A stretch of DNA of 64,000 nt from positions 1-64,000 of the forward strand of contig JASAMV010005760.1 in assembly GCA_030248065.1 (NCBI GenBank). Direction: 5' to 3'. The notes beneath the pieces were generated by a model, which did no database searches, had not been told where the DNA came from, and was given only the letters and a program-made list of their open reading frames with translations. Below, in pieces: positions 22,769-33,195 of the stretch. This stretch comes from Rhynchonema sp. JSB1_4. Taxonomy: Eukaryota > Nematoda > Chromadorea > Monhysterida > Xyalidae. The first letter of the stretch is position 1. The number at the start of each line of letters is the position of its first letter. A program made the translations under genes and the position numbers.

Positions 22769-23317
22769 ATGGCTTATTTGTGTCCTGAGTGCAACTTGAG
22801 TTTTTCTGGTCCTTGGAACCTTCGTCGTCATCAAAGAACGCACCAGATGTACTCTGAAAAGGATTCAGTCGTCAGCTTGGAACAATCCGACATTGACGAG
22901 TCGGACACGGCGTCCGACACCCGTAGTGAGACTACAGAGGAAGAGCAAATGGATCAGTCGGAGGAAGACAGTTCTGAAGAATATTGGAGGGAAGCCATTC
23001 AAGAGGCTTTGGAGGACATTAACTTTGAAAAAGTGGAAAGTCCTGAAGATTTTGTCTCTGAACCACTTCTCGGTGTGTTTGTACACCAGTTACAAGAAGC
23101 TGTGGAACGTCACTTTCGGTTCGTCAGAGGAATTGAGTTTGCAGAGCTGTATGAGCGTATCAATCGTATGGATGAAAAGTATCAAGAAGAAGGGTTCTCG
23201 GAAGATGAGGCGACGGACACGGCTTGGCATGATCACAGATTTGCCATCCGCAAACTGTTGAGAGAAAATATGGATCTCATTGAAAATGCAATTGAGGATG
23301 AAAAAGAAGAAGAGTGA
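22769..23317 (+). CDS. Acidic single-C2H2 zinc-finger protein, left copy (182 aa, intronless)
   Basis: Residues 4-24 form one canonical C2H2 finger (C-x2-C-x3-F-x5-L-x2-H-x3-H: CPEC, then HQRTH). Residues 28-75 are Ser/Asp/Glu-rich, the middle is a charged helical region, and the C-terminus ends EDEKEEE. In this copy the finger helix begins S-G-P-W-N-L instead of S-R-R-W-N-L. A TATA box precedes the gene and an AATAAA follows at 23873. It is probably a DNA-binding nuclear protein (inference from the finger). It differs from the right copy at nine residues. The family is not recognised. Confidence 0.75.
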   Translation: MAYLCPECNLSFSGPWNLRRHQRTHQMYSEKDSVVSLEQSDIDESDTASDTRSETTEEEQMDQSEEDSSEEYWREAIQEALEDINFEKVESPEDFVSEPLLGVFVHQLQEAVERHFRFVRGIEFAELYERINRMDEKYQEEGFSEDEATDTAWHDHRFAIRKLLRENMDLIENAIEDEKEEE

Positions 23318-23366
23318 TATGTTGGTTGTGACTACTTAGTTTTAGATTCTGTGTTTTGAGGTATGA

Positions 23367-23800
23367 CTCTGAGTTGTTGTGAGTCGACTCTGAGTTGTTG
23401 GGAGTCGACTCTGAGTGACTCGGAGTTCTGTCAGAAAACACGGAATTGGTATGAAAACCTTAATATTTGACATGTGAAGTAAATTTCGGTGTTTTGAGGT
23501 ACGACTCTGAGTGGTTGTGAGTCGACTCTGAGTTGTTGTCAGTCGACTCTGAGTTGTTGGGAGTCAACTCTGAGTTGTTGTCAGTCGACTCTGAGTTGTT
23601 GGGAGTCGACTCTGAGTTGTTGTGAGTCGACTCTGAGTGACTCGGAGTTGGGTCAGAAAACACAGAATTAGTATGATAACCTTATTCTTTAACATGTAAC
23701 TTTGTTTCGGTGTTTTGAGGTATCACTCTGAGTGGTTGGGAGTCGACTCTGAGTTGTTGTGAGTCGACTCTGAGTTGTTGTGAGTCGATTCTGAGTGACT
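23367..23800. repeat. 21-bp minisatellite, left arm, three higher-order units
   Basis: The unit is GTCGACTCTGAGTTGTTGKGA, containing the self-complementary GAGTCGACTC. Three blocks (about 23367-23425, 23500-23650, 23727-23805), each opened by GTTTTGAGGTA and closed by GACTCGGAGTT...CAGAAAACAC, make a higher-order repeat downstream of the zinc-finger stop codon. Confidence 0.85.
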
Positions 23801-23872
23801 CGGAGTTGGGGCAGAAAACACGGATTTCACTTCTTTGTTCTTTTATGTCATGTCAGCTACATAATAAACGAT

Positions 23873-23878
23873 TAAACT
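23873..23878 (+). terminator. Poly(A) signal of the left zinc-finger gene
   Basis: AATAAA lies downstream of the minisatellite, with a mirrored signal for the minus-strand gene at about 24193-24198. Confidence 0.55.
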
Positions 23879-24256
23879 AATTCTGAACGACATTTTTATT
23901 GAACCAAACACTGTAACACTACATAACACAGCACAAACAAAAATAAACATTCTGAGCCACGCCCCATGTGCCTACGCAGATGCAGCATGTCTCTGACACA
24001 GAATAACCATAATGAGCCACGCACCATGTGCAAAGGCAGATGCTGCATGATTCATTATGGTTATTCTGTGTCACAGACATGCTGCATCTGCGTAGGCACA
24101 TGGGCGTGGCTCAGAATGTTTATTTTTGTTTGTGCTGTGTTATGTAGTGTTACAGTGTTTCGTTCAATAAAAATGTCGTTCAGAATTGGTTTAATCGTTT
24201 ATTATGTAGCTGACATGACATAAAAGAACAAAGAAGTGAAATCCGTGTTTTCTGCC

Positions 24257-24470
24257 CCAACTCCGAGTCACTCAGAATCGACTCACAACAACTCAGAGTC
24301 GACTCACAACAACTCAGAGTCGACTCCCAACAACTCAGAGTCGACTCACAACAACTCAGAGTCGACTCCCAACAACTCAGAGTCGACTGACAACAACTCA
24401 GAGTGACTCCCAACAACTCAGAGTCGACTCACAACAACTCAGAGTCGACTCACAACCACTCAGAGTCGTA
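24257..24470. repeat. 21-bp minisatellite, right arm, single block
   Basis: The same unit occurs in inverse orientation (GAGTCGACTCACAACAACTCA). There is only one block here, against three in the left arm. Confidence 0.85.
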
Positions 24471-24514
24471 CCTCAAAACACAGAATCTAAAACTAAGTAA
24501 TCGCAACCAACATA

Positions 24515-25063
24515 TCACTCTTCTTCTTTTTCATCCTCAATTGCATTTTCAATCAGATCCATATTTTCTTTCAACAGTTTGCGGATGGCAAATCTGTGAT
24601 CATGCCAAGCCGTGTGCGTCGCCTCATCTTCCGAGAACCCTTCTTCTTGATACTTTTCATCCATACCATTGATACGCTCATACAGCTCTGCAAACTCAAT
24701 TCCTCTCACGAACCGAAAGTGACGTTCCACAGCTTCTTGTAACTGATGTACAAACACACCGAGAAGTGGTTCAGAGAGAAAATCTTCAGGACTTTCCACT
24801 TTTTCAAAGTTAATGTCCTCCAAAGCCTCTTGAATGGCTTCCCTCCAATATTCTTCAGAACTGTCTTCCTCCGACTGATCCATTTGCTCTTCCTCTGTAG
24901 TCTCACTACGGGTGTCGGACGCCGTGTCCGACTTGTCAATGTCGGATTGTTCCGAGCTGACGACTGAATGCTTTTCAGAGTACATCTGGTGCGTTCTTTG
25001 ATGACGACGAAGGTTCCAACGACGAGAAAAACTCAAGTTGCACTCAGGACACAAATAAGCCAT
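24515..25063 (-). CDS. Acidic single-C2H2 zinc-finger protein, right copy (182 aa, intronless)
   Basis: This is an inverted copy of the 22769-23317 gene with the same length and domain order. Its finger has the more usual S-R-R-W-N-L helix start. Twelve nucleotide differences from the left copy were counted in the coding region, nine changing an amino acid and three silent, with no frameshift or stop. It has its own TATA box at 25087-25097. The low divergence means that intactness alone does not prove selection. Confidence 0.75.
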   Translation of the reverse strand: MAYLCPECNLSFSRRWNLRRHQRTHQMYSEKHSVVSSEQSDIDKSDTASDTRSETTEEEQMDQSEEDSSEEYWREAIQEALEDINFEKVESPEDFLSEPLLGVFVHQLQEAVERHFRFVRGIEFAELYERINGMDEKYQEEGFSEDEATHTAWHDHRFAIRKLLKENMDLIENAIEDEKEEE

Positions 25064-25356
25064 AGTGATGAAATGCCTAAAACACTACTCCTTATATACT
25101 ATTTGAAACATCGGCCAGCCAGGAAATTCCCACCGCCTACCTAGATTGTTCCACTGTTGAAACATCAGCGCGCTTGGCAAATTCATTCCCCCAGTAATAA
25201 ACACGTTTGCGCACTGGTCGTCGCATGTTTTTACCGTGCGCACTTGCAAGCCAGGTCCGCGCCCTATACTACTCACATGAATATTCCGGATATACGAAGC
25301 GCAATGCAGATAGTTCGACTGGTGTGAAAATAAGTATCCACCCGATCCTAAGTTAA

Positions 25357-26237
25357 AGGGTCTGCGCTACATATATATGACCAAAACCAATCTCAATAAA
25401 ACTGGGTGGTGTGCGCCATATATATTTCACCGAAACCAATCTCAATAAACCTTGGCAGGGTGAGCGCGTTTGGTCCAAAGACTCACCACCAAGAAATTTT
25501 TTTCCCATAACACGTTGCTGTGTGAGCCCGAAGGGCTGAAACGTAAAAAGTTTTGACGCTATAACCGTACCATCAAAATAAAATATCCATCCGTTTCGCA
25601 TGCTCTTGATGTGCCGTTTGATCGCATATGTTTCAAAAAACGCCTTGGGTCTAATTTAGAATTATGCTCACTTTTCTCGCACTTGCACGGCTGACGCTAA
25701 AATCACACTAATTTTAGAAAAAAATTTTTCGTTGTATTTTTCGGCCACATAGACACCACATAGACCTTTACTATAAAATACGTAACAAAGGCCATTTATC
25801 ACGTCATTCAACCGATCAAAGAACGCTTAAATAGGGTGATAAATGGGTTTGTTGTCTATTTTATAGTAAAGCTCTGTGTGGTGTGTATGTGACCCAGAAA
25901 ACACAAAAAATTTTTCTAAAATTAGCCTGGTTTTGGCAAAATAGCGCCAACTGTCGTGGTGCCAAAAAAAGTGACTATAATTTTAAATTAGATCCAAGGT
26001 GTTTATGAAACATTTGTGATCAAACGCTAAATTAAGAAGATGCGAAACAGATAGATATTTTATTTTGATGGTCCGATGGTAGGGTTAAAATTTTTTAGGT
26101 TTCAGCTCTTCGGGCTCAGACAGCAAGGTGACGTGGGAAAAAAATTCTTGGCCGTGAGTGTTTTAGAACAAACGCAGTCATTGTACCAATTTTCATTCAC
26201 ATTGGTTTTGATCGAATATACATGCGGCGCAAACCGT
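25357..26237. mobile_element. TTAA foldback element, family III
   Basis: The left end is TTAA (25353-25356) followed by AGGGTCTGCGCTACATATA. The right end mirrors it (GCGGCGCAAACCGT) against TTGA. The arms meet near 25810 at AAATAGGGTGATAAATGG. A second, one-sided copy begins at 31225. The element starts about 80 bp beyond the zinc-finger palindrome. Confidence 0.75.
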
Positions 26238-26256
26238 TTGACAAACATTTATTCAG

Positions 26257-26455
26257 CCCGTCGACAACGATGACCAGACTGTGAAATACGGCCACATTAC
26301 GGAACGCTATTCACACATACTGGGACGTTTCCATGTGCATTGTGAATTCGGTAACTCGGATTATGGCGGACACTGCCGAGAATTCGCTGTTAGAGGTTCC
26401 GTTCAATTACTTATGACGTTTCACGCCAAAGGCGTCCCTTTCAATGCGTGATTGA
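26257..26455 (+). CDS. Terminal exon of unidentified gene
   Basis: TTATTCAG precedes an open 199-nt exon ending in TGA. It reads DNDDQTVKYGHITERYSHI and REFAVRGSVQLLMTFH. Its acceptor lies 15-20 bp from the end of the family III element, so upstream exons may have been displaced by that insertion. The function is unknown. Confidence 0.5.
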
Positions 26456-26671
26456 TTGGTGTTTTGCCGAATGAAGTGACAATCACGTTTAGATTTGACA
26501 CGACCGACACGCAGATCATTTTTAACATTTGAGCAGATTTTTTTAAATTGAAATGGACGTGATCTTTGCCATTCGCGCAAAAAGAAGTGGTTTGTTACAA
26601 TTCGAGGGCTGTATCTAAAACTACCTAGCGTTAATTAAACCATTTCCCTGTACATCCGTGAAATATTGCGT

Positions 26672-26815
26672 TCAGCTCAGCCACCGTTGAACAAGGTCAA
26701 GGGACAGTACCATTGCAATTCCAGGAGATGGCATATGCCGGCACATCATTTTCTACATCATGACTCGAGCCCGATCATCACGCGACTACTACAGCTTCTT
26801 TCGATACGTGCATGG
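26672..26815 (+). CDS. Weak candidate exon
   Basis: It starts after GCGTTCAG and ends at CATG|GTCAGTG. Two frames are open and neither is clearly better. It is listed only because 26456-27180 has nothing else. Confidence 0.2.
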
Positions 26816-27179
26816 TCAGTGCTACAATCGACTGAATGCCAGCGCTGAGCGCAAGGTTGCATACTTCGGGACGAGCTTCAAAGGAGGTCAAAAATCGAAA
26901 CGCCACAGTTGGTCAATTTGATAATTGTACTGCGTTTATGTCACCTTGGACATGGGCCTGAATTGAACTCCGACTCGGCGGGTAAGCATGGCCGTGCGTA
27001 ATGATCCCTTGTCCTTACGCAACAGGGGCTCCGGGTTGCTGGTGCGACCCGTTAATACATCTCTATTGAATACACGAACAAGGTCTGAAGTCACGTCTAA
27101 AGTCGTGGATATGAAGAGTCCACTAAATTCTGGCAGTATTTTATTTCTCTGAATCTGGCTCATGAACGATCTCCCAAAT

Positions 27180-28450
27180 CACGTTTAAACTGACCCAGCT
27201 TTCGCCCAGCCGAAGTTTTCGACATCTTTTATGCTCCCGAATGTTGATCAAAAACCGCCCCTCAACTCACGTCTAAACTGACAGACGGTTCTCCCCCCCA
27301 CGAAGCCCTCGTGTTGTTTTATGCCTTTAAACATTCGTCCCAGACCACGTCTGAATTCACGTCTGATTTGGCCGACATTTCTGCGTAAACGAAGCTCTGG
27401 TGGTCTTTTGTGCCCCCGAATGTTGGTCGTAGGGCACCCCTGAACTAACGTCTAAGCGTAAGTCTAAGTCTGGGCAACAGCGGGCAGTTTCCTATGCTCT
27501 TTTATGCCCCTAAATCTTAGTCATAGACCGGGTCTGAACTGACCTGTGAACTGACGAACAGTAGACCAATCTTTTATGAGTGCCAATGTCACTAAAAAAA
27601 CCACCTCTAAGCTAACGTAGGAAGCTCCGCTGGTCTTTTATGCCTGTGAATGTTGGTCGTAAGGCGGCCGCGAACTCACGCCTAAGCGTAAGTCTAAGTC
27701 TGGGCAACAACGGGCGGTTTCCTATGCTGTTTTATGCCCCTAAATGTTAGTCATAGACCGGGTCTGAACTGACCTCTGAACTGACGAACAGTAGACCAGT
27801 CATTTATGGGTGTCAATGTTACTCAGAAAAGTGACTATGCGCTGACCGAAACGCGAGAATTCCGAAACGCAGAACCTGTGAACTGAGGAACAGTAGACCA
27901 GTCTTTTATGGCTGTCAATGTCACTCAGAAAACTGACTATCCGTTGACAGAAACGCAAGAATTCCGAAACCCAGGAATTATCCGCTGGCCAAATCAGCGG
28001 GTAGACCGCTATCGGTGATCCGTGAAAGTAACTGTATCGAAATGACATGACAGGTGGAGGAACTGGACGACGAAGTTTTACGTGCTATCCGCTGAGACGC
28101 GGGAATTATCCGCTGGCCAAACCAGCGTTTAGACCGCTATCGCTCATCGCTGAAAGTAACTGTATCGAAATGACATAACAGGTGGAGGAACCAGAGCAGG
28201 AAGTCTTACGTGTGCGTAAGTCTAAGTCTGGGCAACAAGGGGCACTTTCCTATGCTGCTTTATGCCCCTAGAAATTGCGCCCAGGGATTATCCCAGATCG
28301 AAATGTTTCCTATGCTGTCTTATGCCCCTAAATGTTAGTCATAGACCAGTAGAGCAGTATTTTATGGCTTTCAATGTCACTCAGAAAACTGACTATCCGC
28401 TGACTGAAACGGAGGACTTTCGAAACGCAGAAACGCAGGAAGTGTGAATG
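27180..28450. repeat. Degenerate tandem array, ~230-bp period
   Basis: The block AGCGTAAGTCTAAGTCTGGG followed by TTTCCTATGCT and TTTTATGCCCCTAAAT recurs at 27455, 27686 and 28203. Sub-blocks (GAACAGTAGACCAGTCTTTTATGG, AATTATCCGCTGGCCAAA) repeat in between. There is no coding. Confidence 0.8.
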
Positions 28451-28790
28451 CACCAATGACGAACTTGATGATTTTGAGAATAAATTTTCGACAATTGGTC
28501 GGAGAAACGGTAGGGAAATAACATGTTAACCCCACTGATTCCATGTAAATTTTGGTTGTCGCGGGTACCAACATTAGAAAACATGCTGATGTTTTACGCT
28601 GACTAGTTATATTCCACACAGTGTGATCGTGTGTTCTCACTGGTGATGAGTAATGCCGGACTGCCGACGATAGAACGTGCTTAATGATTTTTTGACACTC
28701 GCGTCGAGCGATAGACGCGAGTTAATTAATGAATTTATGTTGCGTGGAGGTTGAAGAGAAATGTTAAAGATTTTCCAAATTTAAATACAG

Positions 28791-29838
28791 CCGATTTGTG
28801 TGCGATGCGTGAAGTTGTCTATGACGTGCTTTGGCATGTACTGATGTTTCACGCAAAATATATAGGACGCCCGGGGGCATGTTACACTCAACAAATTGTC
28901 ATATACTGCATTCAAACAGGCAAAGCGCCGAAACGAGGCAAGCGAAAGCGAACGGTGGGACTCGAAGAGTTGGAAGAGGAGACAGTGGCTGACGTCATTC
29001 GCGAGTACAATGATTTCCAATTCAAGACTGGGCGGCATTGTCGGCCGTTCGAAGCTGGTATCACTGCGCAGGGTGTGGATGGCAGTGCGGGTATGTTGCT
29101 ATGATTAGGGAATTGCCCAGGCCACTTTCACACGGAGATCGTGACATTTTTTTCATTACACCTGCAAAGATGTCAGCGGGAAACAGGGCATGATCGCCGG
29201 TTAAGTTTGTGTTGGTTTATGAGCGAGAAAATCGCAAACCAAGTTGAAGGCAGGGAGAATTTTTTTCAAGTGTGTGGCTATCGATGAGTGGAATCTGACC
29301 ATGTTGGCACGATTCATGATCGATTGATAGGTTTGTGCGCGCCATATTTGATCAATCGGGTGATAAATGCAAACAGATTCATCATTAAAACAACATGGAC
29401 CACTTAATTTATTAGACATCTTTCTTGTAAAATACGGATGCTGTTAGTGCAGTCTTGTTACCTCTATGTATCATGAGCATCCGTTGGCTCTATGTATACG
29501 TGATTAAAATCGTCGTTTTATTCTTTTTTTTCTATACAGACGTGCCGATCGTTGACATATCGTCGCGTTTACCGGGTCGTCGTAGCGGCGAGGCTGGCAT
29601 GGATTCAGAAGGCCAGCTGTTTGCGTTCAAAGACCAAGAGCCGATAAGGATGACCGCGGACGAAATGAAGCTAATTGCTCGCGGAGCGATGACATCCACG
29701 AAACAGTTCGCGAATCGGCGATATGTGCGCGAACCAGACGGAACATTCCGAGGTCTCAATGACACATTGATTGGAGACAAGGGACCTGGACGATCTCATG
29801 AGGTGAGGTTGGATTGTATGATTATACTTTGAGCTGCT
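28791..29838 (+). CDS. Unidentified gene, two phase-matched exons
   Basis: Exons 28791-29090 and 29540-29802 join in phase (G|AC). The frame may stop 30 bp further on or splice at GTGAGG. The first exon holds hydrophobic MREVVYDVLWHVLMFHAKYI, then basic KAPKRGKRKRTVG and an acidic helix. The second holds RLPGRRSGEAGMDSEGQ and PIRMTADEMKLIARGAM. The family is not recognised. The basic cluster could be a nuclear localisation signal (inference). Confidence 0.5.
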
Positions 29839-30235
29839 GCGGGTTGGTATATGTTTTCATGATGAGTACGGCTGCCGTTTCTCACTCGACACAGGTTCGG
29901 ATAAGGTGCAGAAAAATTCATAAACAGATGTTTGTCCGTTGAAGACCAGTGCGTGGAAGAGTTGTTTCGGCGTGTCGGACAAGTATGAGTTTAGAAATGA
30001 AACATTCAGGTGACATAGAAATGTTATATTAGTAAATAAAACTTCAAGTTTGACTTTTAGGTGACTATGAACATTATAAGCGACAACACGTTGCTTGGTA
30101 ACGCTCAGAAGTCGTCTGATTTCGATCACAAACGCAGAAAGGGTTGGTCCATGGGAATTTTTCATAAAACCGTTCAGTATCGCTGCCCATTTTGTTCCTG
30201 ACTATGTAGCGGTGGTAAATGATTGAGATTTTCTC

Positions 30236-30583
30236 ATGAGTAAGTCAGATTTTTGGAGCCCGGTTGGTAATATAAAATTAAGAGGATACCTGTGGAAACA
30301 TAATCACCCTCTTGAATCAGTCAAAAACACAGGTGACAGCGCGAACGCTACCCCGGTTGTAGGCAGGGGTCGAGGTCGTCCGCGGAAACACCCGATCGTG
30401 CACAAGAATGCGAAGAAACAGACAGTGACAGCAGAACGTAAACACCAAATAGAACAGACAATGGCGGAAAATGATAAGAAATCAAAGAAGAAGGTGAAGT
30501 GGAGATGTGCACCCCATCTAATGAGTATGCCGAGTCCGACATCAGTGGTCGACCCGCAGAATGATGAACCCATTTTGGATTAG
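30236..30583 (+). CDS. AT-hook exon with HNHP motif
   Basis: An open 115-codon stretch ends in TAG. It contains GYLWKHNHPLES, like the His-rich end of FLYWCH fingers, then GRGRGRPRKHP (a canonical AT-hook core) and a long Lys-rich tail. The 5' boundary is unclear: the nearest acceptor (ending GTCAG at about 30247) leaves two bases, which does not match the phase of the 29802 donor. It is probably the last exon of a DNA-binding protein, perhaps a relic of a FLYWCH/MULE gene. Confidence 0.45.
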   Translation: MSKSDFWSPVGNIKLRGYLWKHNHPLESVKNTGDSANATPVVGRGRGRPRKHPIVHKNAKKQTVTAERKHQIEQTMAENDKKSKKKVKWRCAPHLMSMPSPTSVVDPQNDEPILD

Positions 30584-31066
30584 TTATTTCTTCGAATTTT
30601 TTTGCTTTTGAAATGGTGTTTTGTGTTTGGTTGTGGCATTTCTTTTTCGTTTAGAGATGATTCTGTGACACTTCTTACGTTTTTCTGGTATTGATTTCCG
30701 CGGGTATGAGGCTTTACTTATGACGATTGATGAAGCGCTAGTGATTTTTACGCTCGATGTGCCAATCATTGCCTGTTTGTTTTACGTTTTCAGAGCTCGT
30801 GTAATAAACATGTTATTTCTTACGTAAAATTCTCGATCATAACACTTCAACGTTCATACAAAGGTAGCTACGGTACACATAACATCAATTGGCAACAATT
30901 TCCGCACGGAAAGAAATACGACACATTGGAGTTACTTAGGAGACTCGAAACCGTGCTTACAATTTTCATTCGCAGACTTCAGCAAACCGCAAAAAATTAT
31001 CAGAAAAAAAATGAAAAACAAGAGGACAACTAAACTAAGGTAACATCGTAAGTTTCTTACTAGAAT
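30584..31066. other. No gene seen
   Basis: AT-rich sequence with no supportable exon, repeat or element end. Confidence 0.4.
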
Positions 31067-32327
31067 CTATTTGCCGATCAGCATTGCAATTTTCTTTTCG
31101 ATGTCACGATATATCGACATCAATCGCTGTTCCTGAGTCAACATCATCTCGTCGATTTGTTTTAGCTCAGCGATCATGAATTGCAGTTTCGTTTCAGATT
31201 CTTCAACTGAAATGGTAGCGTTAAAGGGTTTGCGGAATATGTATTCGACGAAAACCAATCTCATTGAAGCTTCGTACGGTATTTGGGCTTGGTGCAAAAC
31301 ACTGATGGCCAAAAAAATTTTTTCCCATATCAGGCTCCTGTGTGAGTCCGCAGAGCTCAAAGGTAAAAAATTTTGGTCCTACTTCCGCACGTTGAAATTA
31401 TAATACGCATCTGTTTCACATGTTCTTAATCTCCCATTTGATAAGAAATGCTTCATAAACGCCTTGGGTCTAATTTACAATTATATTTACTTTGTTGGCA
31501 AAACCACAGGTCGGGCCACATTGCCAAAACGACGCAAATTGTAGAAAATAATTTTTCCCTTGTAATTTTTGTGTCACATAGGGTTGGGCAAGAAATAACT
31601 GAGGCGTTTTTTCCTAAAAAAAACCCGATGTTTTTTTTTAAAAAAAAGCCTGGGTCGTTTTCCGTGTTTTTTAAATCCAAAATTTTCTTGATTTTGCCTG
31701 ATTTTTCAGGGAAAATACCCTGATTATCAAGGAAAATGAACTTTTTGTCCGATTTTTCTCAAAAAATTTTCGACCACTTGTTACTTTGTCGAGATACGTC
31801 GATATCCGGAGTTTTCTGAGTTTCAATGATGACGGCGGCCAAACTTGGTGCCATGATGCGGTCTGATATGGGATCTTAACAACTCGGCAGAAAAGGGTTG
31901 AAAGCCGTTTATTTGGCCTGAGAACACATAGAATTGCTTCATTTAACCAGGTTTTCGTGCTAACACGAGCGTTTGCCAATTTTTTGGGGGGCATATTTTG
32001 GTGATCTAGGCGTTTTTTAAAAAAACATATTTTTTTGAAAAAAATTTAAAAAAACGATTTTTTTGAAAAAAAAGTTTTTTAGTCAACGCTGGCCGAGGTA
32101 GGATAAAAATTTTTCATTGTTCGACGAGGAAGTTGCAGAATCACGTTGCTAACCGTGCTTGTGAGCCGACAGTGCGAACGAGAGTGTATGATGGAAGCTG
32201 TCAACGGGAATTTGCGCTATTTCACCATTGCTTGTCGTTGATGGCTCTTGATAGCTCCAAATTGAATCGCTTGTCTTGAATGGTGGTTCGGCGGACATCG
32301 CACAAGCGGACCAGAAATTTCGGAAGG
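31067..32327 (-). CDS. Zinc-finger/coiled-coil array, gene D (last exons)
   Basis: Terminal exon 31206-31067 (stop TAG), two leading bases, reads EESETKLQFMIAELKQIDEM, a heptad-like coil. An upstream candidate 32327-32222 starts after TTTCAG with one leading base, like the penultimate exons of the neighbouring genes, and reads LPKFLVRLCDVRRTTIQDKR. Its 3' phase does not fit the last exon, so an exon may be missing or the gene is broken. The family III element begins 15 bp upstream of the 31206 exon, inside the splice-acceptor region. Confidence 0.5.
31225..31582. mobile_element. TTAA family III, one-sided copy
   Basis: TTAA (31221-31224) is followed by AGGGTTTGCGGAATATGTAT. The text to about 31582 matches the left arm of the 25357-26237 element (ACGCCTTGGGTCTAATTTA, GAGTCCGCAGAGCTC). 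It is followed by A/T homopolymer-rich sequence to about 32110 with no gene. Confidence 0.65.
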
Positions 32328-32753
32328 CTGAAATGACCAGAACAGTTGATTCTGTCTGAAATATACACATGAAACAATTACATATTTTACTAGACCAAAG
32401 TTACGGATGTGATCTTAGCAGTATTCAATGCGCGTAGATAATGATACGGTAGGTTTCTACCGAAAACAGCAAAAGCAACATCCATAGCCAATGTGAAATC
32501 AACAATCTTTACTCAAAATATGGTAATGAGTCAACGTACAACATCGGAATCACAGTATCGGTTCTATGTGTTGATGAGTGATAGCGACTTGCAATAAAAA
32601 GCTAAACGATGGGTAAAAGCAACAATGAATTCGGTGCATTTAGTTTAATAAAAATATGACTCTCCTAACAACGCAAGGGAAATTAAAAAACGCAGAAAAA
32701 ATTGTTTAAAAATGGGCAGGCTAAGAAATAGAGGGGAACATCAGAGAAATAAC

Positions 32754-33195
32754 CTAGTTAGTGTTTAGGTGGTGTGCAAGTTTTTTCACCGTTTCCAAAT
32801 GCATCTCAGTCAGCGCTGTGATGTGGTTCTCAATGCCCAACATTTTGTCACGATGGGTAACGGTGTCGGAAACAACGTGATGGAACGCAGCATCGTAAAC
32901 ACCCACTGAAAATAGTTTTGAATCTATTTGTTTTTAAACAGCAATATGTAAACGCTTTTAGTGGAGAAAGGCACATAGAGAACCGAACTCATGAAGAATC
33001 AAATTGAGGAGCAACATAGAAGTCGGCAACATACGCTGTTCTTTCAGATTCGCTGCTTGTGAGTCCATCATCTTGAGTTGTTGGCTTGAGACCTCCATGT
33101 ACGCTACGGTGTTCGACGACCATTGATGCATTTGAACAGATTCCAGACAATGGAGTAACTGCGCAACGAATTCCATTGGTTTCGCCATTTCACAG
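32754..33195 (-). CDS. Zinc-finger/coiled-coil array, gene A (last two exons)
   Basis: Exon 33195-33035 (one leading base; MEFVAQLLHCLESVQMHQW) joins in phase 1 to terminal exon 32905-32754 (VYDAAFHHVVSDTVTHRDK; stop). Both are amphipathic helices, as in the coil of RBCC/TRIM-type proteins. The exon phases (one leading base; phase 1; two leading bases) equal those of gene C, which argues for tandem duplication. The 5' zinc-finger exons were not found. Confidence 0.6.

Larger units (their letters stand above)
22558..25275. mobile_element. 2.7-kb inverted duplication carrying two C2H2 zinc-finger genes tail to tail
   Basis: Left arm 22558-24015 and right arm 24052-25275 (inverted) are nearly identical from promoter to poly(A) signal; a 36-bp spacer (24016-24051) separates them. 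The length difference comes from minisatellite copy number. Identity stops abruptly at GAGTAGTATAGGGC on both sides. No transposase and no obvious target duplication are visible. A structure of this kind could be a foldback element, or a local inverted gene duplication that was later homogenised. Confidence 0.9.

Noticed and set aside
23367..24470. Regular 21-bp repeats that could suggest a CRISPR array
   Set aside because: Units follow each other without unique spacers, in a eukaryotic 3' UTR.
22558..25275. Viral genome with hairpin ends (parvovirus-like) as explanation for the palindrome
   Set aside because: The palindrome is internal, contains no replication or capsid gene, and carries a duplicated host-type C2H2 ORF only.
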